A stretch of DNA of 64,000 bases. Origin: Neisseria uirgultaei (GTDB lineage: Bacteria > Pseudomonadota > Gammaproteobacteria > Burkholderiales > Neisseriaceae). Numbering within the stretch: the first letter of the stretch is position 1; every line of letters starts with the position of its first letter. The stretch is from the NCBI RefSeq assembly GCF_962719845.1, contig NZ_CAUIYF010000011.1:1-64000 (forward strand). The letters run 5' to 3'. Of this stretch, positions 15,650 through 25,130 are shown piece after piece. The notes under the pieces were generated by a model. It saw only the letters and a program-made list of their open reading frames with translations, was not told the origin of the DNA and did no database searches. A program made the position numbers and the translations under genes.

Positions 15650-17158
15650 ATGCAAACCGATTGCGACGTATTGATTGCCGGAAACGGGCTGGCGGCACTG
15701 ACGCTCGCCCTGTCGCTGCCTGAATCGTTCCGCATCGTCATTTTGTGCAAAAACCGGCTGGACGACACCGCCAGCCGTCATGCGCAAGGCGGGATTGCGG
15801 CGGCGTGGTCGGGAGAGGACGACATCGAAAAACACGTTGCCGATACCTTGGAAGCGGGCGCAGGTTTGTGCAACGAAGCCGCCGTCCGCACCATCCTGTC
15901 GCAGGGCAAACCGGCAATCGAATGGCTGCTGGCGCAGGGCGTGGCGTTCGACCAAAATAATAACGGTCTGCACCTGACACGCGAAGGCGGGCACACCTGC
16001 CGCCGAATCGCCCACGTCGCCGACCACACGGGCGAAGCCGTCATGCAGAGCCTGATTGCCCAAATACGCCGCCGCCCGAACATCCGCGTTTGCGAGCGGC
16101 AGATGGCGTTGGACATTCAAACCGAATCAGGCGCGGCGTGCGGACTGACCGTCCTCGACTGCCGAACGCAAGAAACCCACCGCATCCGCGCCCGCCATAC
16201 CGTACTCGCCGGTGGCGGCTTGGGGCAGATTTACGCCGCCACCACCACGCCGCCCGAATGCACGGGCGACGCCATCGCCATGGCGATACGCGCAGGCTGC
16301 GCAGTCGGAAACCTCGAATTTATCCAATTCCACCCCACAGGCTTGGCAAGGCCGTCTGAAAACGGACGCACCTTCCTGATTTCCGAAGCCGTGCGCGGCG
16401 AAGGCGGCATTCTGACCAACCAATCGGGCGAACGGTTTATGCCGCATTATGACCGCCGCGCCGAACTCGCGCCGCGCGACATCGTTGCCCGCGCCATCGC
16501 CGCCGAAACCGCCAAACAAACGCAAGACTTCGTCTCGCTCGACATCAGCCGCCAGCCCGCAGCGTTCATCCGTCAGCATTTCCCATCCATCCATCGGCAC
16601 TGCCTGTCCCAATGCGGTTTGGACATTACGCGCCAAGCCATCCCCGTCCGCCCCGTGCAACACTACACCTGCGGCGGCATCCAAACCGACCCCGGCGGCA
16701 GAACCTCCCTGCCGCAGCTCTACGCCTTAGGCGAAACCGCCTGCACCGGGCTGCACGGAGCCAACCGCCTCGCCAGCAACTCCCTGCTCGAATGCGTCGT
16801 TACCGCCAGGCTTGCCGCCCAAACCATCGCGGACGGACAAGCGTTCCAAACCGCACCGCCCCAAAGGCCGTCTGAAAGCCCCTCCGCCGAAACAGGCATC
16901 TTTTCAGACGGCATCCAAAGTGCATTCAGCCGCCCCGCCCTGCAAGCGTTCAACCAACGCCATCTCGGCATCCTCCGCAACGATACCGGCCTGCGCCGCG
17001 CCATCGCCCAGCTGCGGCTTTGGAAGCAAAACCAAACCGAACCGCACACCGCGTCCGAATACGAAAACCGCAACCTACTCGAATGCAGCCTCGCCGTCGC
17101 CCAAGCCGCATACAGGCGGAGACAGAACATCGGCGCGCATTTTAATAGTGATTGTTAA
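15650..17158 (+). CDS. nadB: L-aspartate oxidase
   Basis: Flavoprotein that oxidises L-aspartate to iminoaspartate, the substrate of NadA. It has 502 residues: N-terminal FAD-binding CDVLIAGNGLAALTLALSLP, RHAQGGIAAAWS, the substrate and FAD motif IQFHPTGL, the active-site stretch RGEGGILTNQSGERF, and the C-terminal CTGLHGANRLASNSLLE. The ribosome site AAGGA precedes ATG at 15650. It is 51 bases after nadA, with an AGGTCGTCTGAA-type uptake sequence in the gap. Confidence 0.96.
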   Translation: MQTDCDVLIAGNGLAALTLALSLPESFRIVILCKNRLDDTASRHAQGGIAAAWSGEDDIEKHVADTLEAGAGLCNEAAVRTILSQGKPAIEWLLAQGVAFDQNNNGLHLTREGGHTCRRIAHVADHTGEAVMQSLIAQIRRRPNIRVCERQMALDIQTESGAACGLTVLDCRTQETHRIRARHTVLAGGGLGQIYAATTTPPECTGDAIAMAIRAGCAVGNLEFIQFHPTGLARPSENGRTFLISEAVRGEGGILTNQSGERFMPHYDRRAELAPRDIVARAIAAETAKQTQDFVSLDISRQPAAFIRQHFPSIHRHCLSQCGLDITRQAIPVRPVQHYTCGGIQTDPGGRTSLPQLYALGETACTGLHGANRLASNSLLECVVTARLAAQTIADGQAFQTAPPQRPSESPSAETGIFSDGIQSAFSRPALQAFNQRHLGILRNDTGLRRAIAQLRLWKQNQTEPHTASEYENRNLLECSLAVAQAAYRRRQNIGAHFNSDC

Positions 17159-17263
17159 GGTTGACTGGTTAGAAAAAAAATCGTTCAAATAAATTTGAAT
17201 AGCATGGTTGAGAAATTGGCATTCAGTTTTTATGGTTGCGTAAGTTGGGTTATCAATCTGTTC

Positions 17264-17336
17264 TATAGTGGATTAACAAAAATCAGGACAAGGCGACGAA
17301 GCCGCAGACAGTACAAACAGTACGGAACCGATTCAC
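17264..17336. repeat. Left part of a second split Correia element
   Basis: Starts with TATAGTGGATTAACAAAAAT and runs to GGAACCGATTCAC, then breaks off. The rest resumes at 18040; 73 plus 82 bases make 155, the full element length. Confidence 0.87.
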
Positions 17337-17534
17337 ACCGACAGTAAAAAGAAAAGCCAGCGCGGACGTGTGAAAGTGGTAAACAATGGCGATAGCTATG
17401 TGGATAACCTGTATTCGGACAGTGATTACTCGGATGACGTGATGCAGACTATCTTCAAGGATGGCAAGTTATTGGTGGAAGACAATTTCCAAACACTGCG
17501 TGAACGTGCGGTTGAGGATATTCGAGAACACTGA
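17337..17534 (+). pseudogene. nadV: 3' remnant of nicotinamide phosphoribosyltransferase (nadV)
   Basis: The frame starting directly at the CREE junction encodes 65 residues: TDSKKKSQRGRVKVVNNGD, then SYVDNLYSDSDYSDD, VMQTIFKDGKLLVEDNF and QTLRERAVEDIREH before a stop. This resembles the C-terminus of NAMPT/NadV enzymes (a basic Lys/Gly/Arg turn, then a TVFKNGK-type strand and a final helix). There is no start codon and about seven-eighths of the gene is missing. NadV makes nicotinamide mononucleotide from nicotinamide, so this is a relic of NAD salvage beside the de novo genes. Confidence 0.72.
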
Positions 17535-17547
17535 TTGATTTGGTGTG

Positions 17548-17577
17548 AAAAAGGAGACCTACACTGGGTCTCCTTTT
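17548..17577 (+). terminator. Hairpin terminator after the nadV remnant
   Basis: AAAAAGGAGACC and GGTCTCCTTTT pair around a 7-base loop just after the remnant's stop. This is a non-DUS terminator, so it came with the foreign fragment. Confidence 0.7.
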
Positions 17578-17593
17578 AAATTGAAATGAAAGC

Positions 17594-17620
17594 AAAAAAC
17601 CGCCTTTAACAGGCGGTTTA
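17594..17620 (-). terminator. Hairpin terminator of the small secreted-protein gene
   Basis: AAAAAACCGCCT and AGGCGGTTTA pair just beyond the stop of the minus-strand gene at 17624, giving a T-run on that strand. Confidence 0.7.
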
Positions 17621-17623
17621 AAA

Positions 17624-17932
17624 TTAGTGTCTAAATAATCTGCCAGTCTCTCTGATACGTTGGCGCATCAGATTGTTTTTCATTGGCGAAAAAAAGTAAG
17701 GCTCACCGTTCGGTTGATAACCACTTGCTACTGTTTGTTCAGATACACAACCGACACCTCTTGTGCAGTAGACCCATTTTCCATCTTGGCGGGTTACATA
17801 ATTGTTTGCCCTGTCACTCCACAAGTGGAACTCTTTGTATTGTGGTTCTGCTTGTCTTGGATGATTGGATTTGGCAAAGACAGGAGATGCAGCCAACACA
17901 CAAACAGCAAGAACGAAAACTTTCTTCAACAT
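17624..17932 (-). CDS. Small secreted protein, unknown function
   Basis: A 102-residue product with a signal peptide (MLKKVFVLAVCVLAASPVFA, cleavage after Ala20). The mature part is basic, with two cysteines (VYCTRGVGCVS) that could form a disulphide, and a C-terminus rich in Arg (NLMRQRIRETGRLFRH). The ATG at 17932 follows GGAG; an ATG four codons earlier is less likely. The gene lies wholly inside the split CREE together with the nadV tail. I do not recognise the family. Confidence 0.75.
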   Translation of the reverse strand: MLKKVFVLAVCVLAASPVFAKSNHPRQAEPQYKEFHLWSDRANNYVTRQDGKWVYCTRGVGCVSEQTVASGYQPNGEPYFFSPMKNNLMRQRIRETGRLFRH

Positions 17933-18039
17933 GATTTTCTCCAAAATTCATTTCCAATGCGATTATTATACCTAGTTTTTCATGCTATGCACGATTTTGT
18001 TAAAATGTCAAATCATTGTTGGTCGGTGAGTGTTGTTTT

Positions 18040-18121
18040 TTGGTGCTTCAGCACCTTAGAGAATCGTTCTCTTTGAGCTAAGGCGAGGCAACGCTGTACT
18101 GGTTTTTGTTAATTCACTATA
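18040..18121. repeat. Right part of the second split Correia element
   Basis: Resumes at TTGGTGCTTCAGCACCTTAG and ends at TTAATTCACTATA. It is directly continuous with 17264-17336 if bases 17337-18039 are removed. Confidence 0.87.
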
Positions 18122-18130
18122 AAAGCAGAA

Positions 18131-18160
18131 AGGCCGTCTGAAACACTGTTCAGACGACCT
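18131..18160. terminator. Mixed-dialect DUS terminator after pgmB
   Basis: AGGCCGTCTGAA pairs with TTCAGACGACCT, two variant uptake sequences, around a short loop, followed by a T-run. It lies 31 bases beyond the pgmB stop. Confidence 0.65.
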
Positions 18161-18191
18161 TTTTACTTCCTTGACACTTTACTGACGCGTT

Positions 18192-18869
18192 TTACCTGCC
18201 CGACTGTTTCCACACGTTTTGCAGGTAGGCGTAGGTCAGCTCGGCAGTGTCGGACACCAGCGCGATGTCGCTGCCCAAGTCTTCGGCTTTGCCCACGCCG
18301 ATGGGTAAGGCGCCGGCAGCTTTGATGGCGGCGACTCCGGCAGCGGCGTCTTCAATGCCGATGCAGCGGCGGATGTCCGCGTCCGCGTCCGCGCCCACGC
18401 CCTCGGCGGCGGCGAGGAAGATGTCGGGGGCTGGTTTGGAATGCGCGACGGCGGCAGGGTCGGCGACGGTGTCGAAGAAGTGGGTCAGCCCCATGCGTTC
18501 CAGCAGGAACGGGCCGTTTTTACTGGCGGACGCAAGGGCGATTTTTTTGCCGTTTGCCCTCAATGCTTCCAGCAGCGGCAAAATGCCGGGGTACACGTCT
18601 TCGGGTTTGACTGCCTGAATCATCTCCAAGTAGTTGTCGTTTTTGCGGCGGGTCAGTTCGGCGAACTCGGCTTCGCCGACGGTTTTGCCGCCGTGCGTGA
18701 GGATGCGTTTGAGCGAATCGTCGCGCGACACGCCTTTGAGCTGCTCGTTAAACTTGCGGTCGATGCTGATGCCCAATTCTTCGGCAAGCTTTTTCCATGC
18801 GCGGTAGTGGTATTCGGCGGTATCGGTAATCACACCGTCGAGATCGAAGAGCACTGCGGTGAAAGTCAT
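18192..18869 (-). CDS. pgmB: Beta-phosphoglucomutase
   Basis: Interconverts beta-glucose 1-phosphate and glucose 6-phosphate. It is a 225-residue HAD-superfamily protein: nucleophile Asp9 and acid/base Asp11 in FDLDGVITD, cap domain with KGVSRDDSL, SAS motif (ALASASKNG), and KPAPDIFL plus EDAAAGVAAIKAAG near the C-terminus. It follows mapA by 12 bases on the same strand, so it consumes the beta-glucose 1-phosphate that maltose phosphorylase releases. Confidence 0.95.
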   Translation of the reverse strand: MTFTAVLFDLDGVITDTAEYHYRAWKKLAEELGISIDRKFNEQLKGVSRDDSLKRILTHGGKTVGEAEFAELTRRKNDNYLEMIQAVKPEDVYPGILPLLEALRANGKKIALASASKNGPFLLERMGLTHFFDTVADPAAVAHSKPAPDIFLAAAEGVGADADADIRRCIGIEDAAAGVAAIKAAGALPIGVGKAEDLGSDIALVSDTAELTYAYLQNVWKQSGR

Positions 18870-18881
18870 TTTGCGCCCCCC

Positions 18882-21140
18882 TTATTTTTCCAACGTGACG
18901 GTATGGCTGCCGTTGAGCGTGATGTCTTTGCCGTACACCTGCAATTCGAGCGGTTCGCCTTTGAGCAGGGTGAAGACGACGTTTTCTTTGCCGACGGCGA
19001 CTTTAATCAGACGGCCTCGGTAGTTGATGTGGAAGGCGTAGCCTGTCCACGCACTCGGCAGGAACGGTGCGAAGCTGAGTTTGCCGCCCCAAGTTTTCAT
19101 TTGGGCGAAACCTTGGACGATGGCGAGCCACGAGCCGGTCATGGAGGTGATGTGCAGGCCGTCTTCGGTGTCGTTGTTGTAGTTGTCCAAGTCCAGGCGG
19201 GCGGTGCGCTGGTACATCTCCACGGCTTTTTCTTCTTTGCCCAGTTCGGCGGCAAGGATGGCGTGGATACACGGCGACAGCGAGCTTTCATGCACGGTCA
19301 TCGGTTCGTAGAAGTCGAAGTTGCGGCGTTTTTCGTCGATATTGAAACGGTCGCCGAAGAAATAGATGCCTTGCAATACGTCCGCCTGTTTGATGAATGG
19401 CGAACGCAGGATTTTGTCCCACGACCATTTCTGGTTGAGCGGCAAATCGTCGGGCGAAAGTGCGGACACGGGGCGGATGTCTTTGTCGAGGAAGCCGTCG
19501 TGCTGCACGAATACGCCGAGTTCTTCGTCATGCGGACGGTACATATTCGCACTGATGTCCGCCCATTTTTCCAGCTCGGCGGCACTCACGTTCAAATCCG
19601 GACGCGGGTATTTCGCCAAGGCTTCGCGGGTGTAGTCCAATACCCATGCGGCGAGGGTGTTGGTGTACCAGTTGTTGTTGATGTTGTTTTCGTATTCGTT
19701 CGGACCGGTTACGCCGTGAATCATGTATTTGCCGTTGCGTTTGGAGAAGTGAACGCGGTCCGCCCAGAAGCGGGACACTTCGACCAAGACTTCCAAGCCT
19801 TCTTTGGCAAGATAGCTTTCGTCGCCGGTGTAGTTGGTGTAGTTGTAGATGGCGTAAGGAATCGCGCCGTTGCGGTGGATTTCCTCGAAGGTGATTTCCC
19901 ATTCGTTGTGGCACTCGATGCCCGTAAACGTTACCATCGGATAGAGTGCGCCCGCCAAGCCCTGTTCGCGCGCGTTGTGTTGCGCCTGCGGCAGTTGGTT
20001 GCGGCGGTATTGCAGCAGGTTGCGGGTAACTTCGGGTTCCGCCAGTGCAAGGTAGAGCGGCACGGCGTAGGCTTCGGTGTCCCAATAGGTCGCGCCGCCG
20101 TATTTTTCGCCGGTAAAGCCTTTAGGACCGATGTTCAGGCGTGCGTCTTCGCCGTAGTAGGTGGAGAACAGTTGGAACAGGTTGAAACGGATGCCCTGCT
20201 GCGCTTCGTCGCTGCCTTCGATGACCACGTCGGCGATTTCCCAACGGTGCAGCCAGCCTGCTTTGTGCGCCTCCAGCAAGGTTTCAAACGCAACGCCTGC
20301 GATTTTTTCCGACAAGGCGCGGCCTGCGGCTTTCACAGCTTCCAAGCCCTGATAATCGCGGCTGGTGGTAACAATCACGCGTTTTTCAAAGGTTTCGGGC
20401 GTACTGCCGACTTCGGCTTGGAAAGAATTGGAGACCTGCCAGTCGGTTTGGCTGCCACCGAGGGCTTTGAAGCTGCCGGCGAAGGTTTGCTCGGCGTTGA
20501 CGATGAATTGCTCTACGCCGAAGGGATTGGCGACGGTTTGGGTGGCAATGTAGGAGAGGTCGTCTGAAACGCCTTTGTCCAATACCTGCCAGAATTTTTC
20601 TTCGTAGTTGGAATCTTCGTTTTTCACATCGGCGTCGATGATGGAATCAATGCGGACTTGGTGGGTTTTGCCGTCAACGGACACAGCTTCCCAGCGGATA
20701 ACCGCCAGCTCTTTTTGCGCGACGGACAGGAATTTGCACACATCGAAACGCACGCCGAATACGGTGAACGAGCGGCGCAACACGCCGTGCTGCATATCGA
20801 GTTCGACGGAGAAGTCGGCAACGTCGTTTTTCGCTAAGTCCATTTCTTGACCATCGACAAAGATTTTGACTTTGCTGAAATTGAGCGCATTGATGGCTTT
20901 ACCGAAATATTTAGGATAGCCGTTTTTCCACCAGCCGACGCGGGTTTTGTCGGGGAACCACACGCCGGCGATGTAGGTACCCAAGTGACTGTCGGCGGAG
21001 TAGGTTTCTTCAAAGTTGCCGCGCATGCCCATATAGCCGTTGCCCAAGCTGGTCAGGCTCTCTTGCAGTCGTTTGTGTTCTTTTTCCAGTTTTGCCGAAC
21101 GCAGCGTCCAAGGGCTGACTTCCATGATTCTCGTGTACAT
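18882..21140 (-). CDS. mapA: Maltose phosphorylase (GH65)
   Basis: Splits maltose with phosphate into glucose and beta-glucose 1-phosphate in the cytoplasm. It has 752 residues, normal for GH65. The N-terminal beta-sandwich carries ESLTSLGNGYMGMRGNFEE. The catalytic barrel contains the general-acid Glu at about residue 480 in HGVTGPNEYENN. The C-terminal phosphate-site region includes ITSMTGSWLAIVQGF. The start at 21140 has AGGAG eight bases upstream. It lies between the MFS sugar transporter and pgmB in a maltose operon. AGGTCGTCTGAA, an uptake variant, occurs inside the gene at 20557. Confidence 0.95.
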   Translation of the reverse strand: MYTRIMEVSPWTLRSAKLEKEHKRLQESLTSLGNGYMGMRGNFEETYSADSHLGTYIAGVWFPDKTRVGWWKNGYPKYFGKAINALNFSKVKIFVDGQEMDLAKNDVADFSVELDMQHGVLRRSFTVFGVRFDVCKFLSVAQKELAVIRWEAVSVDGKTHQVRIDSIIDADVKNEDSNYEEKFWQVLDKGVSDDLSYIATQTVANPFGVEQFIVNAEQTFAGSFKALGGSQTDWQVSNSFQAEVGSTPETFEKRVIVTTSRDYQGLEAVKAAGRALSEKIAGVAFETLLEAHKAGWLHRWEIADVVIEGSDEAQQGIRFNLFQLFSTYYGEDARLNIGPKGFTGEKYGGATYWDTEAYAVPLYLALAEPEVTRNLLQYRRNQLPQAQHNAREQGLAGALYPMVTFTGIECHNEWEITFEEIHRNGAIPYAIYNYTNYTGDESYLAKEGLEVLVEVSRFWADRVHFSKRNGKYMIHGVTGPNEYENNINNNWYTNTLAAWVLDYTREALAKYPRPDLNVSAAELEKWADISANMYRPHDEELGVFVQHDGFLDKDIRPVSALSPDDLPLNQKWSWDKILRSPFIKQADVLQGIYFFGDRFNIDEKRRNFDFYEPMTVHESSLSPCIHAILAAELGKEEKAVEMYQRTARLDLDNYNNDTEDGLHITSMTGSWLAIVQGFAQMKTWGGKLSFAPFLPSAWTGYAFHINYRGRLIKVAVGKENVVFTLLKGEPLELQVYGKDITLNGSHTVTLEK

Positions 21141-21216
21141 TTATGAAGCTCCTGTTATTAAAATTGTCAGATCGGCAAAGGTTTCAGACGGCCTTTGCCG
21201 ATGGTGTTGAAACGGA

Positions 21217-22569
21217 TTATTCGCCGTGGGTCTCTTTAATCAGGCATACTGAGAAAGCCCCCATCAGCAAGACTGCGCCGGCAACCAAGAACATGGTTGC
21301 CTGATGGCTGCCCAGCATAGGGAAGAGGACGAAACTCAGCAGCGAAGCGACGATTTGAGGCATACAGATAGAGCCGTTGAACAGACCCAAATAAGTACCC
21401 ATGTGTTTGCCTGAGAGGGCATTGGTCACAATCGTCAGCGGATAGGTAATGATGCCTGCCCACGCAATGCCGATTAAGGTATAAGACAACACCAGCGCGT
21501 ATTGGTTGCCGATGAAGAAAACGGAAAAAAAGCCGAGCGCGCCCAAAGCCAAACAGCCGAAATAACCCGCCTTATGGTATTTATTCGGCACTTTCGCCAA
21601 TACAAACGAACAAATCACCGCCGCAACCGACTGCACCGCCGCCAAAACGCCGTACCAGTTGCCTGCTTCCTGATAGCCTACGGAAGAAGCATCGGTTGTC
21701 TGCCAAACGTTTTCCGCAATCGCGCCTGCCGAGTAAGTCCACATATATTGGAAAGCGAACCAGCAGAAAAACTGTACCAGAGTAACCGTCCAAAACGCCT
21801 TAGGCGCGGTTTTCAAGAGTTCGATCCAGTTGGTCTTCTCCTGATTCGCCGCCACGTCGATGCCATGGTAGCGGGCGTAGGTTTCTGGATCGTATTCTTT
21901 GACTTTGAAGATTGTGAACGCACTGGTAATAATCAGTAACGCCGCGCCCACATAGAATGCTACGACCACGGTTTGTGGCACAACGCCTTTCTCGGCGGTG
22001 TTCGCCAAACCGATATACGCAAACACAAACGGCAGAATCGCCGCCACGACCGCGCCCGTATTCGCTAAGAAACTTTGAATCCCGTAGGCGTAGCTTTTCT
22101 GCTCCTCGTTGACCATGTCGCCGACCATCATCTTAAACGGCTGCATCGCCATATTCGACGACACGTCCAACAGCGCAATCATCAGCGCGCCGAACGACAA
22201 AGCCGCCAGCGACGCATAACCGAAACCGAAGCTGCCCGAGTTCGGCATCAAAATCATCACGATGACCGCAATCAGCGTGCCGTAAAGCAGATACGGCAGG
22301 CGGCGGCCGCCCAAGCGCGGCTTCCAAGTGCGGTCTGAGTAGTAGCCTACAATCGGCTGAACCAGCATGCCGGCCAGCGGCGGCAGGATGAAAAACCAGC
22401 CCAAATTGTGCGGGTCTGCGCCGAGCGTTTGAAAAATGCGGCTCATCTGCGAGCTTTGCAGGGTAAAGGCCGTCTGAACGCCGAGATAGCCGAAGCTCAA
22501 CATCCAAATCGTGCTTTTTGCCAGCGCGGGCAAACCTTGTTTTGCTGTTTGAGGCGTATATTCCGACAT
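21217..22569 (-). CDS. MFS/GPH-type sugar transporter, probable maltose permease
   Basis: A 450-residue inner-membrane protein with about twelve hydrophobic segments and the motif GYYSDRTWKPRLGGRRLP between segments 2 and 3, the GPH/sucrose-transporter style of the MFS loop. DVSSNMAMQPFKMMVGDM matches SUT-like permeases. It is the first gene of the operon with mapA and pgmB, so maltose uptake by proton symport is the obvious role. I recall that the meningococcal protein at this position is called MalY, but cannot check that here. Confidence 0.88.
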   Translation of the reverse strand: MSEYTPQTAKQGLPALAKSTIWMLSFGYLGVQTAFTLQSSQMSRIFQTLGADPHNLGWFFILPPLAGMLVQPIVGYYSDRTWKPRLGGRRLPYLLYGTLIAVIVMILMPNSGSFGFGYASLAALSFGALMIALLDVSSNMAMQPFKMMVGDMVNEEQKSYAYGIQSFLANTGAVVAAILPFVFAYIGLANTAEKGVVPQTVVVAFYVGAALLIITSAFTIFKVKEYDPETYARYHGIDVAANQEKTNWIELLKTAPKAFWTVTLVQFFCWFAFQYMWTYSAGAIAENVWQTTDASSVGYQEAGNWYGVLAAVQSVAAVICSFVLAKVPNKYHKAGYFGCLALGALGFFSVFFIGNQYALVLSYTLIGIAWAGIITYPLTIVTNALSGKHMGTYLGLFNGSICMPQIVASLLSFVLFPMLGSHQATMFLVAGAVLLMGAFSVCLIKETHGE

Positions 22570-22597
22570 AAGGTAAATCCTTTTTCGATTTGAAAAG

Positions 22598-22704
22598 TAT
22601 AGTGGATTAAATTTAAACCAGTACGGCGTTGTCTCGCCTTGCCGTACTATCTGTACTGTCTGCGGCTTCGTCGCCTTGTCCTGATTTAAATTTAATCCAC
22701 TATA
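22598..22704. repeat. Correia element, internally deleted form (107 bp)
   Basis: Both termini (TATAGTGGATTAAATTTAAA and its complement) are present with the shorter core typical of the ~105-bp CREE class. It lies just upstream of the sugar-transporter gene, so it may affect its expression. From 22705 to 22908 no gene is seen; this stretch should hold the ettA promoter. Confidence 0.92.
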
Positions 22705-22908
22705 TTTGCTTTGGAAAATCCGAAATGGTTACCGGTGCGGCAACCCTCTATCATTATTATTTTTTTTGTTTGTCTAATTTCAAAGAGATAGGCGGATTTT
22801 ATGAATCCTGCCCGATTTTGGCAATATCGGTTCGCGGATAAACTGGCTTAAATCAAATTATCGGTTAAAATGGCCGTCTGAAATTTGTTTGACCGAATCG
22901 AGAAAACT

Positions 22909-24585
<1,677 letters not shown>

Positions 24586-24596
24586 CCTCCGAAACA

Positions 24597-24625
24597 ATGC
24601 CGTCTGAAAGGCTTTCAGACGGCAT
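24597..24625. terminator. DUS terminator between ettA and pgpA
   Basis: Inverted DUS pair with a 5-base loop between two convergent genes. Confidence 0.75.
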
Positions 24626-24644
24626 TTTTACAAGGCAGCCCCGT

Positions 24645-25130
24645 TTAAAACAGCATCGCAATCTGCAAGACAATCAACGTCATTATCGCCGCAGCCATGT
24701 CGTCCGCCATAATACCCAGCCCACCATGCAGATTTTTATCAAACCAGCCGACCGGAGGCGGTTTGAGCACGTCAAACAGACGGAATAGGACAAACGCCGC
24801 CAGCCACCACGTCCACTTGAACGGAACGAAAGCCAGTACAAACAGCATGGCGACGATTTCATCCCACACAATGCCGCCGTGGTCGGATACGCCGCTTTCC
24901 TTTTCCGCACACGCGCAAATGCGTATGCCCCACATAAACAGCACGATACACAAAAAAGCCAGCAGCAGCCCGTCTATGCCGAGCAAAATCAGCACAAACG
25001 CCAAAGGCAATGCCGCCAAAGTGCCGAATGTGCCCGGCGCGAACGGAGCCAGCCCGCTGCCGAAACCGAATGCCAAAAAACACAAGGGACGCTGCCGCAG
25101 CCACGCCCAATCAGGTTTAAAATCAGCCAA
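24645..25130 (-). CDS. pgpA: Phosphatidylglycerophosphatase A
   Basis: Membrane enzyme that dephosphorylates phosphatidylglycerophosphate to phosphatidylglycerol. It has 161 residues with four or so membrane segments and PgpA motifs: GFGSGLAPFAPGTFGT at the N-terminus, HGGIVWDEIVA in the middle and RLFDVLKPPPVGWFD near the C-terminus. Its start overlaps the end of thiL by 8 bases, the usual thiL-pgpA operon. Confidence 0.95.
   Translation of the reverse strand: MADFKPDWAWLRQRPLCFLAFGFGSGLAPFAPGTFGTLAALPLAFVLILLGIDGLLLAFLCIVLFMWGIRICACAEKESGVSDHGGIVWDEIVAMLFVLAFVPFKWTWWLAAFVLFRLFDVLKPPPVGWFDKNLHGGLGIMADDMAAAIMTLIVLQIAMLF

Noticed and set aside
18441..20567. 708-codon plus-strand frame opposite mapA and pgmB
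   Set aside because: It is antisense to two clearly functional genes and its composition is the typical complement pattern. It has no start context or motif.
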